A stretch of 64,000 nucleotides of DNA, taken from the NCBI GenBank assembly GCA_948474755.1, contig CAOLHI010001814.1, positions 62,001-126,000 on the forward strand, written 5' to 3'. The number at the start of each line of letters is the position of its first letter. The first letter of the stretch is position 1. The DNA is from Ctenosaura bakeri. Its lineage: Eukaryota; Chordata; Lepidosauria; Squamata; Iguanidae. Under the pieces are notes generated by a model that ran no database searches, was not told the DNA's origin, and saw only the letters and a program-made list of their open reading frames with translations. A program made the translations under genes and the position numbers. This document shows positions 20,628 through 32,167 of the stretch, piece by piece.

Positions 20628-21498
20628 TGTTACCCTGTATTCTGGGGGTCCCAGGAGGGGCACCCAAATAACAACACAAGATGGGGAAATTAACTCGAGC
20701 ACTCCCTTAAGCTAATGAAAGGCAGGGTAACTTAGCAGGGATCTTGCAACCCTATGTATACAGCGTCAGGTCAGAAGAGCAGTCAGACAGTTTTTAAAAT
20801 AGTAAAAATAATAGGTTTATTAAAGGACAAACAACAGAAAAGACACCACAAGCACACAGCTAACTAGGAAATAAGAAATGGGAGTTTTGGGGGGAAATGG
20901 GTGATACGACACCTTATCTCGTAGTCCTGGAGAAAAGCGGAGGATTGCAGGGAAGAAAGCTCAGCGTGTTTCGCTGAGGGGAGCTCTCTGGACAAACCGA
21001 CAGCAAGGCTGGATGAAACTCAGGAGCGATCTGAGGTGGGCTCGGAATCGGGGACTTTTTATAGGGTGGATTGTGCCTACAGGCCATGCCATGCTCGGTG
21101 AGAACAAAGGAAATTTGGAGCGGGACAAAAGCATTGGAAAAGGTCAGGTTTTACATGATTAGCTTAGCGCTGGATGACAATAGTGTAGCCAGTATGCAAA
21201 TAGCTCAGTATTGAGAGGGTGCCAGCTCAGGGCCGTGCGTCTTTGTGTAAAGTCACGCTTAAGCAAGGTGTGTCTGCAAGAAATGCTCCCTGAAGCAATG
21301 GAGTGCCATTAATCTGCCTGCCTAAGTGGGGATTGGAATGTCCAACCATTACCGGCCGCGCCTGTTTACATGCTTGTCTGGTGGCCCTTGCAAAGAGGTG
21401 GAGCAGAGTGGCAGAGAAAGGTCAAGTGAAGGCCAAATAAGTTTGATATGAAGAGATATCTAGTGCTATCAACTGGGCTTGTCAGAACCGTGGTAACA
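20628..21498 (-). mobile_element. ERV-type solo LTR (871 bp, TSD ACAT)
   Basis: On the plus strand it begins TGTTACCCTGTATTC and ends GTGGTAACA, so the LTR is TG...CA on the minus strand. It is flanked by ACAT on both sides (20624-20627 and 21499-21502). It has a minus-strand AATAAA-type signal and is homologous along its whole length to the LTR at 54946-56483. No internal viral genes are present. Removing the LTR and one ACAT rejoins the L2 frame exactly. Confidence 0.92.
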
Positions 21499-22160
21499 AC
21501 ATCAGATCTGGCCATAGTGGCACATGCCTTGTTTATAGCCTGGCTGGATTACTGTAACATGATCTACATGGGTCTGCCTTTGAAATGTGTTTGGAAACAA
21601 CTGGTTTAAAAAGCTAAAGCCAAATTGTTAGCTAGAGCTGGCTTTAGGGATCACACAACTCCCCCGTTGCAACAGCTCTATTGGCTGCCAGTCCATTTCC
21701 AGGCACGATTCAAAGTGCTGGCAATGACCTTTAAAACCCTACATGGTTCAGGTCTGGGTTATTTGAAAGACTGTATTTTTCCTTACAACCAGCTCGGGCT
21801 TTGAGATCTGCTGGTGAGGCCTTTCTCTCTATCCCAAAATCTTCACAGGCACATCTGGTGTAAACACAGGAGAGGACCTTCTCAGTGGCTGCTCCCAGGC
21901 TCTGGAATTCCCTTCCCAGAGAAGTCAAACTGGCACCCTCCCTTCTTTCTTTCCTTTGTCAAGTAAAGATATTTTTATTCCAACAGGTGTTCAATGTGTG
22001 ATTATGGCCTGTCTGAATAAAGGTGCTGAATATTGTTAATTGCACTGAAGTTGCTGGATTATGTGTTTTTGAGTTTTCAACGATGTATTTTAACTTTGTT
22101 TCAATTTTTCTCGGCCATTTAATTGTGTTTTAACTTTTGTATTCTGTTGTTTTTCATGAG

Positions 22161-22366
22161 GGTCATTTTTGAACTAAACTGTTTACAGTGCTGTTATTCC
22201 ACTTTCAGCATCCTATGGAATCCTGAGGTTTGCAGTTTAGGGAGCAGCCTTGAGAATTCTCAGCCAGAGAGCTCTTGGGCCTCAGTAAACTATAAACCCC
22301 AGAATTCCACAGGATGTTGAAAGTGGAATAATAGCACTATGACAGTGTGTAGGACAGAAGTGGTCC
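22161..22366. mobile_element. Palindromic MITE, family 1 (copy 5)
   Basis: About 206 bp, GGTCATTTTTGAAC start, inverted end GACAGAAGTGGTCC; inserted in the L2 3' UTR. Confidence 0.8.
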
Positions 22367-22445
22367 ATGTCTTTTTAATTATTTTAAGCCACTTTGAGTT
22401 CCAACCTGAGGGGGAAAAAGCAGGCTATAAATAAAAATAATAATA

Positions 22446-23540
22446 AAAGAGCCATGTTGGTAATTTTATTTCTACTTAACCTTTACTTCTCCTTCCTTCA
22501 TGTTACCTTCATGTTATTTCAGTTTGCACAGCCTGAGGATGTGGACAGGATCCTTGGAGAGGTGAGAGCCGCCACGTTTATTAGACCTTTGCTCTTCCTA
22601 TCTAATTAAACAGGCCAAAGGAGGACTGGTTGCATAGGTAAGGAAAGTGATTAATGCCTCTTTACAACAAGGCAGGGGCCCAACACACCTGAAAGAGGTG
22701 GTGGTAAAACCTCTTCTCAAAAAAATCTTTCCTGGATTCTACTATACTGGATAACAATAGGCTAGTTTTCAACCTCCCATTTTGGGCAAGGTACTAGGGC
22801 ATGTGGTGGCTTCTCAACTCCAGGAGTTCCTAGATGAGATGGATCATCTAGATTATTTTCAGTCTGGTTTCAGTCCTGGGTATGGGATGGAAACAGCTTT
22901 GGTCACCTTGGTGGATGACCTATGCAGGGAACTGCATAAGAAGACTGTGTCCCTGTTGGTTCTGCTGGGATTCTTAGTGGTTTTCAATACAATTGACTGT
23001 GGTATTCTTCTGAGTCACGTCTATGGGATGGGGCTTGGAGGGACTGTTCAACAGGGACTCTGTTTTTTTCCCTGGAGAATTGCTCTCAGAGGGTATTCCT
23101 CCTTGACTCCTTGGCCATTGGCCTGGACAGCCCCTCAGGGTTCAGCCTTGTTTCCTATGCATTTTAACATTAACATGAAACCATTGGGGAAGAGTTTTGG
23201 ATTCAGAAGTCACCAGTATGCTGATGATACGTAGATATATTACTCCTTTCCACCTAATTCCAAGGAAGGTATTCCTATTGTGTCTGACAGCTGTAATGGA
23301 GTGGATGCGGGCAAACAAAGTAAAGATTAATCCAGACAAGACAGAAGTGCTCCAGGAGTGCTTCCAGCAGTGACCAAGAGGGCTTTCACACAGTTAATGC
23401 TAGTGTTTCAACTACATCTTCCTAGAGGTGTCATGGTTGCACATGCTTTGGCTACATCCCATTTGGATTTCTGTACTGTACTATTTGGGCATTCAGGGAG
23501 TGTATAAACCTCTGAAACACACATCTATAACCCCCATCCC
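22446..23540 (+). mobile_element. L2-type LINE, RT domain remnant
   Basis: 22782-23234 reads KVLGHVVASQLQEFLDEMD, then QSGFSPGYGMETALVTLVDD and, at the end, HQYADDT, the RT catalytic box. It is one long frame but lacks N- and C-terminal parts; the text decays beyond 23400. Confidence 0.8.
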
Positions 23541-23724
23541 AGAAGATTTATACATCCAAAGGATTAGTGTTTTATCCACATTAAAATTCAAGTAGCTTGC
23601 TATCATCTATTTCATTTATTCATTTTGGATGCACACATTCCCACACTCTAGTAAAGAAATCTGCTCCGAAGAGCTAAGTTAGAAAGTACATTATACTGGG
23701 CTGGATCTTTTATTAAACCCAGAG

Positions 23725-23890
23725 TTGTTCTGCACTAGACTGTTATAGTGCTATTATTCCACTCTCAATATCCTGTGGAATCCTGGGGTTTACAGTTGAG
23801 GGAGGGGCAAGGGCCCTCCCTAAACTGCACACCCCAGGATTCCACAGGATATTGAAAGTGGAATAATAACTGTCTAGTGTGGAAATGGCC
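23725..23890. mobile_element. Palindromic MITE, family 1 (copy 6)
   Basis: 166 bp with TTCTGCACTAGACTGTTATA and its complement GTCTAGTGTGGAAATGGCC; slightly shortened centre. Confidence 0.85.
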
Positions 23891-24052
23891 TCAGTTTTTC
23901 CAGCCAATGACTTTAAATCCAATGACTTAAATGTAGTTTGGAAATGGCCTAAAATCCCATTCATTTGGAACTTAAGACATGATTGCACATAGCCTCATAT
24001 ATTTTAGTACTTCACCTGTTTAATTAAGGCCACAACAAAATAATAAAGCCTT

Positions 24053-25150
24053 TTTATTCCCCACAATTCTAACTATTGTTTTTGGCCTCCGTCCTATTAT
24101 TACCCTATGCTAAGACCAATTTTAATCAATGGTGACTTGTCATGTAAACCTTAAGGGAACTCAGGTGATTTGAAACTAGAAATGGTCAGTGAAAAAGGTT
24201 AGAGAAGATGGGGGCAATGTCTGCATCAATTTCCATCTCTGTATACCGTAACCAATACAGATTGTATCTGTCGGTCTCAGCTTATTGTTTTCCTTTGTTC
24301 ACTGGAACTCCTCCAGGACTTAAGAAGAAGAACAATTAACAACAGTTACTTTGGTAATAATTGCAGAGCAGATTGGAGGCAACCAAAATTATAATTTCGC
24401 TGCAGCACTGCAAAAGAACCAGCACGGTGTTGTGGTGTTTGTTGAACTATGACTCCAGAGACCAGAGTTCAAATCCCTGCTAAGCCATGGGAATCTGCTG
24501 GGTGACCTTGAGCAAGTTACATCCTGTCAGCCTCAAGGAAAGGCAAAGATGACCTCCTTCTGAACAAATCTTGCCAAGAAAACCTTGTGATAGTTTCACC
24601 TAAGGGTCACCACAAGTTAAAAATGACTTGAAGGCACACAAGAACAACAACTTGCAAAAGAAAACATATTGATAATACCTCAGCAGAAATTATGAGCAAT
24701 CGTTTGCAAGATCCAGCAATAGATATACTGACTGTTAATTAAAATCAAGAGGAAGTCAGTAGTGAAAAATTGCATTAAGAAGACAAACGGACACAAAAAG
24801 AAAAATGTTGCTGGGTCTGTATTTGTCTCTGTTTATGCAGATTGCATAACATTGGTGACAAGTTTCAAATCAAGTCAGGATTTCAAAATGAGCAAGTTTC
24901 AAGACTTAAATGGAATCTTTAGTAGCAGGAGAAAAAGGATACTGGCAAAAGTCTTTTATTGTATTGCAGACTCAGGAAAAATATTACTTTCTCATTGACT
25001 GCAGAAAAAAATAAAATAATTAGTAGACATCCTTACAGATATCATCAATATTCTTCCAGTTCAAGTGTCCACTGCATTGTAGAATACACAAAGCCTTTCA
25101 AATCCCTTGCACAAGGGACCACAAATTTATTAACATGTCACAAAGTTCAA
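24053..25150 (-). repeat. Inverted duplication, left arm, with orphan V2R 5' block
   Basis: Matches 56940-58070 in reverse complement with indels. Shared strings include GATGGGGGCAAT, CTTATTGTTTTCCT, a SINE at the same site, CAGCAATAGATATAC, AAAAATTGCATTAAGAAGA and GACCACAAATTTATTAACATG. The 24280-24720 part is the V2R 5' flanking block (compare 4230-4450). No V2R exon 1 follows it on the minus strand. Confidence 0.8.
24419..24652 (+). mobile_element. tRNA-derived SINE with 10-bp target duplication
   Basis: SINE with B-box-like GAGTTCAAATCCC, body CTTGCCAAGAAAACCTTGTG and tail GAAGGCACACAAGAACAAC. Flanks TGCAAAAGAA at 24409-24418 and 24653-24662 are identical. The same insertion is present in the other arm of the inverted duplication. 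Confidence 0.85.
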
Positions 25151-25156
25151 GACCAA

Positions 25157-25588
25157 GGCCCTTTTCACACACAGTTTTTTTTATCACGAGGGCCCCTTGA
25201 GCGTCGCGTAAATGGGAGCGTCAGTCTGTACAATGCACTCCCACTCACGCGATGCCTAGGAGACTAAAGCGGGACGCTCGCGCATTTTCTTATTTTCGGC
25301 TCTAAGCCGAAAATACTGCGCAGTCACGCAATGCTCACGGGGCCCTCGCACACTTACCTTCATGTGGTGCACCAAACAAGCCGGCCCGGTCGCGCCTCCT
25401 TCCCCCAGCGCAGCCTACAGCTCCCAGGCTGCACTGCGAAAGGAAGAGGTGGGGCGCTAGCGTGACGGTCGCGCTACCAGGAAGTGACCTGTGGGACGAA
25501 GGAGCGGGGAAGTGGCAGCGATCCGCCTGAGACTTTTCACGTGAGACGCCCCCCCCCAGCAACGCAAACGCTTAACGTGTGAAAAGCC
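25157..25588. mobile_element. GC-rich TIR element, family 2 (copy 2)
   Basis: 432 bp; ends GGCCCTTTTCACACAC and GTGTGAAAAGCC. CpG-rich interior with GAAAATACTGCGCAGTCACG and CAGCCTACAGCTCCCAGGCT, very close to the copy at 58489. Confidence 0.8.
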
Positions 25589-25589
25589 T

Positions 25590-27580
25590 CCAACATAATA
25601 TCCTGTTTCATGGAAATCCCCCCTCCCGACCATGCACTTATGCTTTCTGCAAATCATGGGCCATAAGACCCCAGGGAAAGCCATGCTGGACCTGGCCTTT
25701 CTTATTGTTTTATATTCCAGCATTTTGATCACATAGTGTCCAATTGGGTGCCTAGGGGAAGCCGATGAGTAGGATCTCAGTGAAACACCACACTCTCTCT
25801 CATTTTCACCAGGAAATGTTGTGCTGCTTTTGCTAGTGGTGTGACATACAGCCATCCTTAGTTGTAACTCTTTGCAGCTTTCACTTTCATGATTAATATT
25901 TCTGTTCCCCATTTAAAGCCATCCAAGGTGGGCTCCATTATTACATGTTGTGAGCTGCACAGTTAAACTATATGGTTGGTAAAGGAGTGAGTAATAGAAA
26001 CCAAGATGCCTGGGGCACATTTTGCATACCACCTCCAATGCGAAATTGCCACAGGATGGCAATGGGATTGCAACGATGGTTCTGCATGACGTCGTCGTGA
26101 TCCCGTGGGCATTCTGTGGCCATTCCATCACAATCACAGATTAAATCATGTTCAGGTTTCTCCCGAACATGACCTGCAATTTCAGAATCCTCCCACGTCC
26201 CCCCTGCATTTCTCTTCTGTGTGGAACATCGGGAAGGGCAATGGCTGCACTTCCTCCCTAAGCACAGCCTAGGAAACAGCTGGACTGTGCTGCAGATGGG
26301 ATGAGCTGAGCCATCATGCTTCCTCCCATCCAGCAGGCAGCCAGTGCAGAGGGAGTGTGCAGCAGACGTGATTCCCTCCTGGGAGAGGCTTTCCCAGGAT
26401 TGCCACGTGATAGCTCCAGGAGAAAGGTAACGTGCAAAAAGGGCCTGGGTTTTGCAACCTGTGATATGGGCCTAGATCTCATGTACACCATTTTTTGCAA
26501 AATTGCTGGACATAGTTGAACATATGTGGTGGAGTTTATGGTTGTGGCATGCTGAAACAAATCCACGCTGCTTAAAATCCAGATTTTGAAAAGGATTGGA
26601 ACGAAAACAAATTATGGCTATCACACATGATATGAGATGTGTTTCTGAAAAGTGTGGGTAAAATGAATCTCCGATTCATTGTGTGACCATGAGTGTCCAT
26701 GTCTGTGGTGGGTGATGCACTAAGACTTGATTGACAGGATAGGAAGAAGGAACCATTTTTAATGTTCTGATGCATTTCACTTTAGCTACCATACAATGCT
26801 ATGTTGCTGGATATATCTAATGCTCAGGGCTTTGATTTGATTTCATTATGGTACATGTCATTAATCTCTTCACAGCCCAAACACCTTCCATGACAGGTTT
26901 AGTAAGGACATTTATGTTGAGATAACTGTAATTTAACATGGTTTTCATGGCATGACATCCAATTCTGGATATTTTTGAGAAGTTCTCAGGACATAAACAT
27001 AATTTATTTTCTTGTGAAATTTCCAAAAACTGTTTTGAAAATTCTGAGGAACCTGTCCTGATGGATGAAGCCTGTAAAGCTGACATTATTTCCCATGACC
27101 CACTTTATGCTACATCAACCTTTCCTACACATTTCCTTTTGGACTGATTACTCATGCTTTGAAAGACTGACCAATATGAAGTGGTCTATTTTGACAATTC
27201 TCAGGGACTTGTCCTTATGGATGAATACTGTAAGGTTGACAACATTTTCCACCACACACTTCAGCCATCTTCTTTCAGTTTATGACAAGGAAAGAGGAAG
27301 GAGATAGGGAGAGGCTGTGGAACATATACCATAGACAGTACTATTTTATAGATGCGGAGTGATGGTGATGGCTTGTGATATGATGAACCAGACCCCCAAT
27401 GTAAAAGACTTCAGATTCAGCTTGGAATGGTAAGTTGGTACCTAAGTTGTGGCAATTCCAACCCCAAACATAAATCACCTTATTATGAAGTTCAATACCA
27501 TCTGAGGAAGTCCATGTAAAACCAAGGCAATGATCTGGAAGTTGATGTCATATCTAATGAGATGCATTTGTTAGTTATTT
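25590..27580. other. Intergenic DNA 3' of V2R-B
   Basis: No gene recognised. 26011-26445 may be another family-2-like element: it ends GTAACGTGCAAAAAGGGCC, and a GGGGCACATTTTGCA near 26012 could be its other end. Two related segments at 27043-27115 and 27196-27265 form a diverged direct repeat. Confidence 0.4.
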
Positions 27581-27582
27581 AA

Positions 27583-28481
27583 CTAATTCTTTACTTTTAT
27601 CTTCTCTCTTCTATTAAGATTTGGCTTAAGCAAAATGACATAACATTTTGGAGAAAAAATACAGCCAAGCAAACCAGCGCTGGAAGTCAGGATGGAGAAG
27701 ACCTCAACAGCCACCATATATTTCCCTTTAGTACTGAGATATGCTGGAATAAAGGATAGCCACATGCAGCAAAACACTAATAGGCTAAAAGTGATAAACT
27801 TGGCTTCATTAAAACTGTCAGGTAGCTTCCTAGCTAAAAAGGCAACAGTGAAACCAACAATGGTCAGGAAACCCAGAAAACTCAGAACAAAGTAAAACAT
27901 GGTAGCAGAACCTTCATTACACTCGAGTACAATTTCTTCAGCCACTGAATGCATATCAAAGTCTGGAAATGGAGGAGAGATGGCCAACCAGATACTGCAA
28001 ATTGTAGCTTGTATCATAAAGCAAGAAAGAACAATTGAGTTAGACAGTCGTCCTCCCACCCATTTTGTAATCCTGGAGCCTGGTTTGGTAGCCATAAAAG
28101 CTACAACTACCAAGGTGGTTTTGGCCAATATGGAAGAAATGACCACTGAGAAGATCATGCCAAAGGCTATTTGTCGAAGGAGGCATGTCACCTTCCTAGG
28201 CTGACCAATGAATAGGAAAATGCAAAGAAAAGAAAAGAGAAGGGAGATAAGGAGAGTGAAGGTCAGGTTTTGGTTGTTAGCTTTGACTATGGGAGTGTCT
28301 TTGTTTTTCCTGAAGATCCCAAGCACCAAAGCTGTGATGGATGAAAAAGTAAGAGCGACAGTAGCGAAACTGATCCCCAAGGGTTCTTCATAAGTCAGAT
28401 AGCTGATGCCTTTGGGAATACACATGTTCTTATTCTTGTTTGGATAATGGTCTTCTGAACAAGGAGAACAGTCATCCATGT
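27583..28481 (-). CDS. V2R-B exon 6 (7TM domain)
   Basis: Starts [21 protein letters not shown]. Seven hydrophobic segments with [50 protein letters not shown] and [10 protein letters not shown]. Fully open to the stop at 27583. Confidence 0.95.
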
Positions 28482-28949
28482 CTAAAAAGGAAAGAAAATG
28501 TTTCTAATTTTATCTCCCTGTTTCTAAAATTTGCACTAGGTCAATTTCAAGCAAAATTCTCTGTGTAAAAAGCAGTGCCTGTTCTTCAAGTGTACAAAAG
28601 GCACTTGCAATATTTCCTGAAATCACTACAAAGAGGAACAAGATTCCAGGTATCTTATCTTCAAAAAATTTCCCCTGCATAAGTTTTCTCCATGAGGATG
28701 GAGGATGAGTGAAATCGGGATTCACAGTCTTGCACCTGTATTTGGTAGACATGGACAAATCTTTCCCCTGCCTATCCCAACAGGATATGAAGTGTTGCAC
28801 AGAAGAACACACGTGCCTTTGAGGTGATGTTAGAAAGCATTGTCTTATCACTCTCTTTCAAACCATACAAAAAACATGGAAATTTCCAGTGTACAAATAC
28901 CAGAATGTTCTAGATATATTGTAAGAATAACATAAAAGATGTTTCTTAC

Positions 28950-29076
28950 CCATTTGGTTTGAAATCTTCCCTTTTGGACACACAAGGCATTCATAGCAGC
29001 AAGGTGGCTCCCCTTCCTTTTTGGCTTTTCTATAGCCCAAATGACACTTTTCATTGCATAGAGAAAGGGGACGTAT
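28950..29076 (-). CDS. V2R-B exon 5 (nine-cysteine linker)
   Basis: 127 bp, open: [17 protein letters not shown], then [11 protein letters not shown] and PKGKISNQM. Acceptor GGACAG, donor GTAAGAAAC. Six of the nine linker cysteines are here and three open exon 6. Confidence 0.94.
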
Positions 29077-29767
29077 CTGTCCAGAAATGACATAAAACAA
29101 GAACTCAGGTATTCACCTCTTACTGTCACATCCATGAATTTATTCTCATGATGTGCTGATTTTCTGGAATGCTATAATGTCTTCCTTTTCAGAGAGAACA
29201 TTTATGGAACATCTATCTATGTTAACTTGAAGAATGAAACTTCTGTCTCCTGAAACACTGCCCTTGTGCTAAAGATTGTGGACAATCTATTAAATGCCTT
29301 CAAGTTTAGAAGAATATCTTCTCAGTTTGGACCACATTGATGTGTTCTTTCAGTAGTGTCAATCTAGTTACTGAGCAGTAGTTTGATTCTTGTTCATCAC
29401 ATTTTCTAACCCTTTACTTTCACTAGTGTTGCTACATGATTCTCTACTTGGTAGTCTACTTAATATATTTCTTTGCCACTAGGCCTCCTGTGACCATACA
29501 TTACATCAAAACACTGTCAAATCATGTTGGCTGGAGGTGTTCATTAGCATGAGAGATGATTGAATTAGAGTACCTACTGCTTTAAGATCTCATTCATATA
29601 CTTCCAGTGACTGAAGTAAGAGCTGCTTCCGGAAATGACAGCCTAGTGCAGCAAGCGTGAGTTCCTCTGGCACATCTAGATTCTCTAATATCTTTTCACT
29701 GTATTTCAATATCCAATGTTGCTGAAGGGGGTAACATTGAAAAATATACAGTCTTTGTGGATCTTAC

Positions 29768-29995
29768 CTCATTAAACTTGCTGGGCCACGTCATGCTCCT
29801 CTCATTAATGGTGAACCTCTTCTCTGGGGGAGCCTGTGGATCTATCTTTCCAACTTTGTTTCTAAGAATTGATCTATTGGTCACTATAACCCAGTTGATG
29901 ATATCAAATCCAGCTACAAATTCCCCATTTTGGTTGAAAGAAATCTCTTCCATGGCACTATTATTAACGGAAACACTTCTCAAAAAGTGGTGAAG
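29768..29995 (-). CDS. V2R-B exon 4
   Basis: 228 bp, open, [20 protein letters not shown] to TWPSKFNE. It keeps the Trp that is a stop in V2R-A. Donor GTAAGAT. Confidence 0.94.
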
Positions 29996-30540
29996 CTAAA
30001 TGAGTGGAGAAAAAAGATACACTTTGTGAATCTGATGCAGAGCATATGATCCCACCTGAAAAATGATCAATATGTGGGGGGACCCTCAGGGAAGAGTTGC
30101 CATGAAAACATTCTCCATGATGCTATTTTCTTTTTTGTATATTTAAGACAGTCATTGTCATCTGCATGGGAGCAGGGGCCAATTTCTCTCCTAGACCTTC
30201 CCGCATGCCAGAACCAGCCCCAGAGGACACCCACTGACCTCCATTTTTGCTTTCTCTCTCAAAGTGCCAGCCAAAAGGATGCCATGTCTCTTCCCCATTG
30301 CTAGCTGAAGAGAGGGTACAGAGGTAAAAGGGGAGATTTGGGTGTAGTGGGGGCTCTGGGAGTTTTTATGGATGCAATGGGATACTATTGTGTTCTTCAC
30401 ATTTTTCTGGGAATTCTGTGCAGTTTTCAGGCAAATATTGCTTGAATACATGCCATTTTCCCCCAAAAAATTGATGGTTGGAGTGCTTTGAATGACTGAT
30501 AGGATACTTTAGGGCTTCAAATGTGTATCAGTCTGCATTA

Positions 30541-30558
30541 CCACCACCACCACCACCC
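30541..30558. repeat. (CAC)n microsatellite
   Basis: Short CAC/ACC tract in intron 3 of V2R-B. Confidence 0.85.
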
Positions 30559-30851
30559 TGCACTTTAAGCAAATGTCTTAGTAATGTGCTTTAATGCCAT
30601 ACATCCAAATTGTATCTCTCCTTCCACCGTACAACAATAAGGAAAAGATCCAAACCTTTGAATTCAATCAGACTACATGATATCTTAACAAAGTAAAGAC
30701 ATACATAACTATTAGATCTAATATAGTTATTAGATAGCATATGAGCTTTTATAAGAAAAATCCTAAAGTTTTTAAAATAGGTGCCAAGAAAAAATATAGA
30801 AAACATTTCCATATTAGGTGTATCATTCAGTCCTGCGTACATTGAGAGTAT

Positions 30852-31282
30852 GGCCCTTTTTGCACCTTACCTTTTTCTAGCGTCAGTGCAAGGGAATCAT
30901 GTGAGAAGCCTCTTCTGAGAGGCACTCGTGTCCCCTTTGCTTCTCCTGCCACCAACTCTGTGCTGGTCGGAAGAAAGCACAAGCGCCCCACCCCTTTCTT
31001 CCGCAGCACAGCTGGGTACTTTCCCAGACTGCGCTGGGAGAGGAAATGTGATGGCCACACCTCCAGAGCCTCCACGCACAAGGTAAGTGTGTGTGGGGCA
31101 CAGCGGGGACGTGCGATTGCACATCATTTTTGGCAACAAGCCGAAAATGATATAATGTGTGATCGCCACCTACTGGCCTCGGGAGCGTCTCATGATTGCG
31201 AGGACATCATGTGAAATGTTCCTCGCAATCACATGAAGCTCCCGAGGCCATTTTGCAACATGACTGAAATGCGAAAAGGGCC
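30852..31282. mobile_element. GC-rich TIR element, family 2 (copy 3)
   Basis: 431 bp, GGCCCTTTTTGCACCTTACC to GCGAAAAGGGCC. Flanks TAT/TAT may be a 3-bp duplication, but other copies do not show it clearly. Interior CATCATTTTTGGC next to CGAAAATGATATAATG forms a second inner hairpin. Intron 3 of V2R-B. Confidence 0.8.
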
Positions 31283-32167
31283 TATGGTAGGACTTGAAGA
31301 AAATGTTTCCATGTAGGCTGAATGCTCTCCTCTCGGATACACTAAGGATGTTTAAAGCCAAAATGGAGAGCTCTCCACCTGCCCCCATTTTTTCCAACAA
31401 ACAATGTGCACTTGTCCTTGGCATGGTGTAGCTTTTGAGTATGGATCTAATTATTTGCTCATTTTCTTCTCAGAGGAATTTCCGCAGTTTTCTTCACATT
31501 GTGAGGACATCTTTGAAAGCTGTACAGTTTTCACTGTTTCCAGTGTGGGACTTATTCTAGGCAAAAATTGCACTTTGTATTTAAGCACAGAAAGCAGTAG
31601 TCAATCAAGAGGGGATTTTGTACAGAATAAGTTCTAAACTGCCACATGTTCTGCAGAGGCAACAGAATTTTCTGTGGAAAGACTGTTATTCATGGGACAA
31701 AAAATAAATAAATACTGTTTTCTTTTCCAAAGGATCACACATGAGTTTTAGATAGAAGTCCTAAACTGCATACATTGTTGTCAGTTCAGGATACTTCTTG
31801 TCAGGTTTTCTCAAAAAATTATAAATATCTATTTCAACTAGTTCTTTAATATTTAAGAATATTCTTTCCATCCCAAACTCTCAAGGCTGCTGAACATGAT
31901 ATGTGTTGTGTGGTCATCTTTTCTTTCTGTTTCTCTTTATTTTGAAGGTTGTATCTCTATGTATTGAGGGAAGGGATTCTTATAGAGAGAGAGTCAATCA
32001 TATCTGCAAGAACCACTATTTCACTAATTAAATGGATTAAACTAATTTCACTAATTAAATGGAAGCCAAAGCAATCTGGCCTTCTTCATGAGACAGATTT
32101 CTGCACAGCCAAAGAGCGACTGTTCCATGTGTGCCTACGATAGAGTCTTCTCCATTAATCAGATTAC

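Larger units (their letters stand above)
20380..22445 (+). mobile_element. L2-type LINE, 3' half, with LTR and MITE insertions
   Basis: 20440-20627 reads ALLDSTLSPEAQ then LVHQLHLFLET. After the LTR (20628-21498) it continues SDLAIVAHALF.AWLDYCNM and, near 21670, a WLPV-like stretch. The 3' tail GGCTATAAATAAAAATAATA ends at 22445. A family-1 MITE interrupts it at 22161-22366. Inactive. Confidence 0.85.

Noticed and set aside
22782..23234. 150-codon frame as a host gene
   Set aside because: It has reverse-transcriptase motifs (QSGF, YADDT) of an L2 LINE.
24419..24652. tRNA gene suggested by the B-box-like text
   Set aside because: The sequence has a SINE body, (CAA)-like tail and target duplications, and recurs several times, so it is a SINE.
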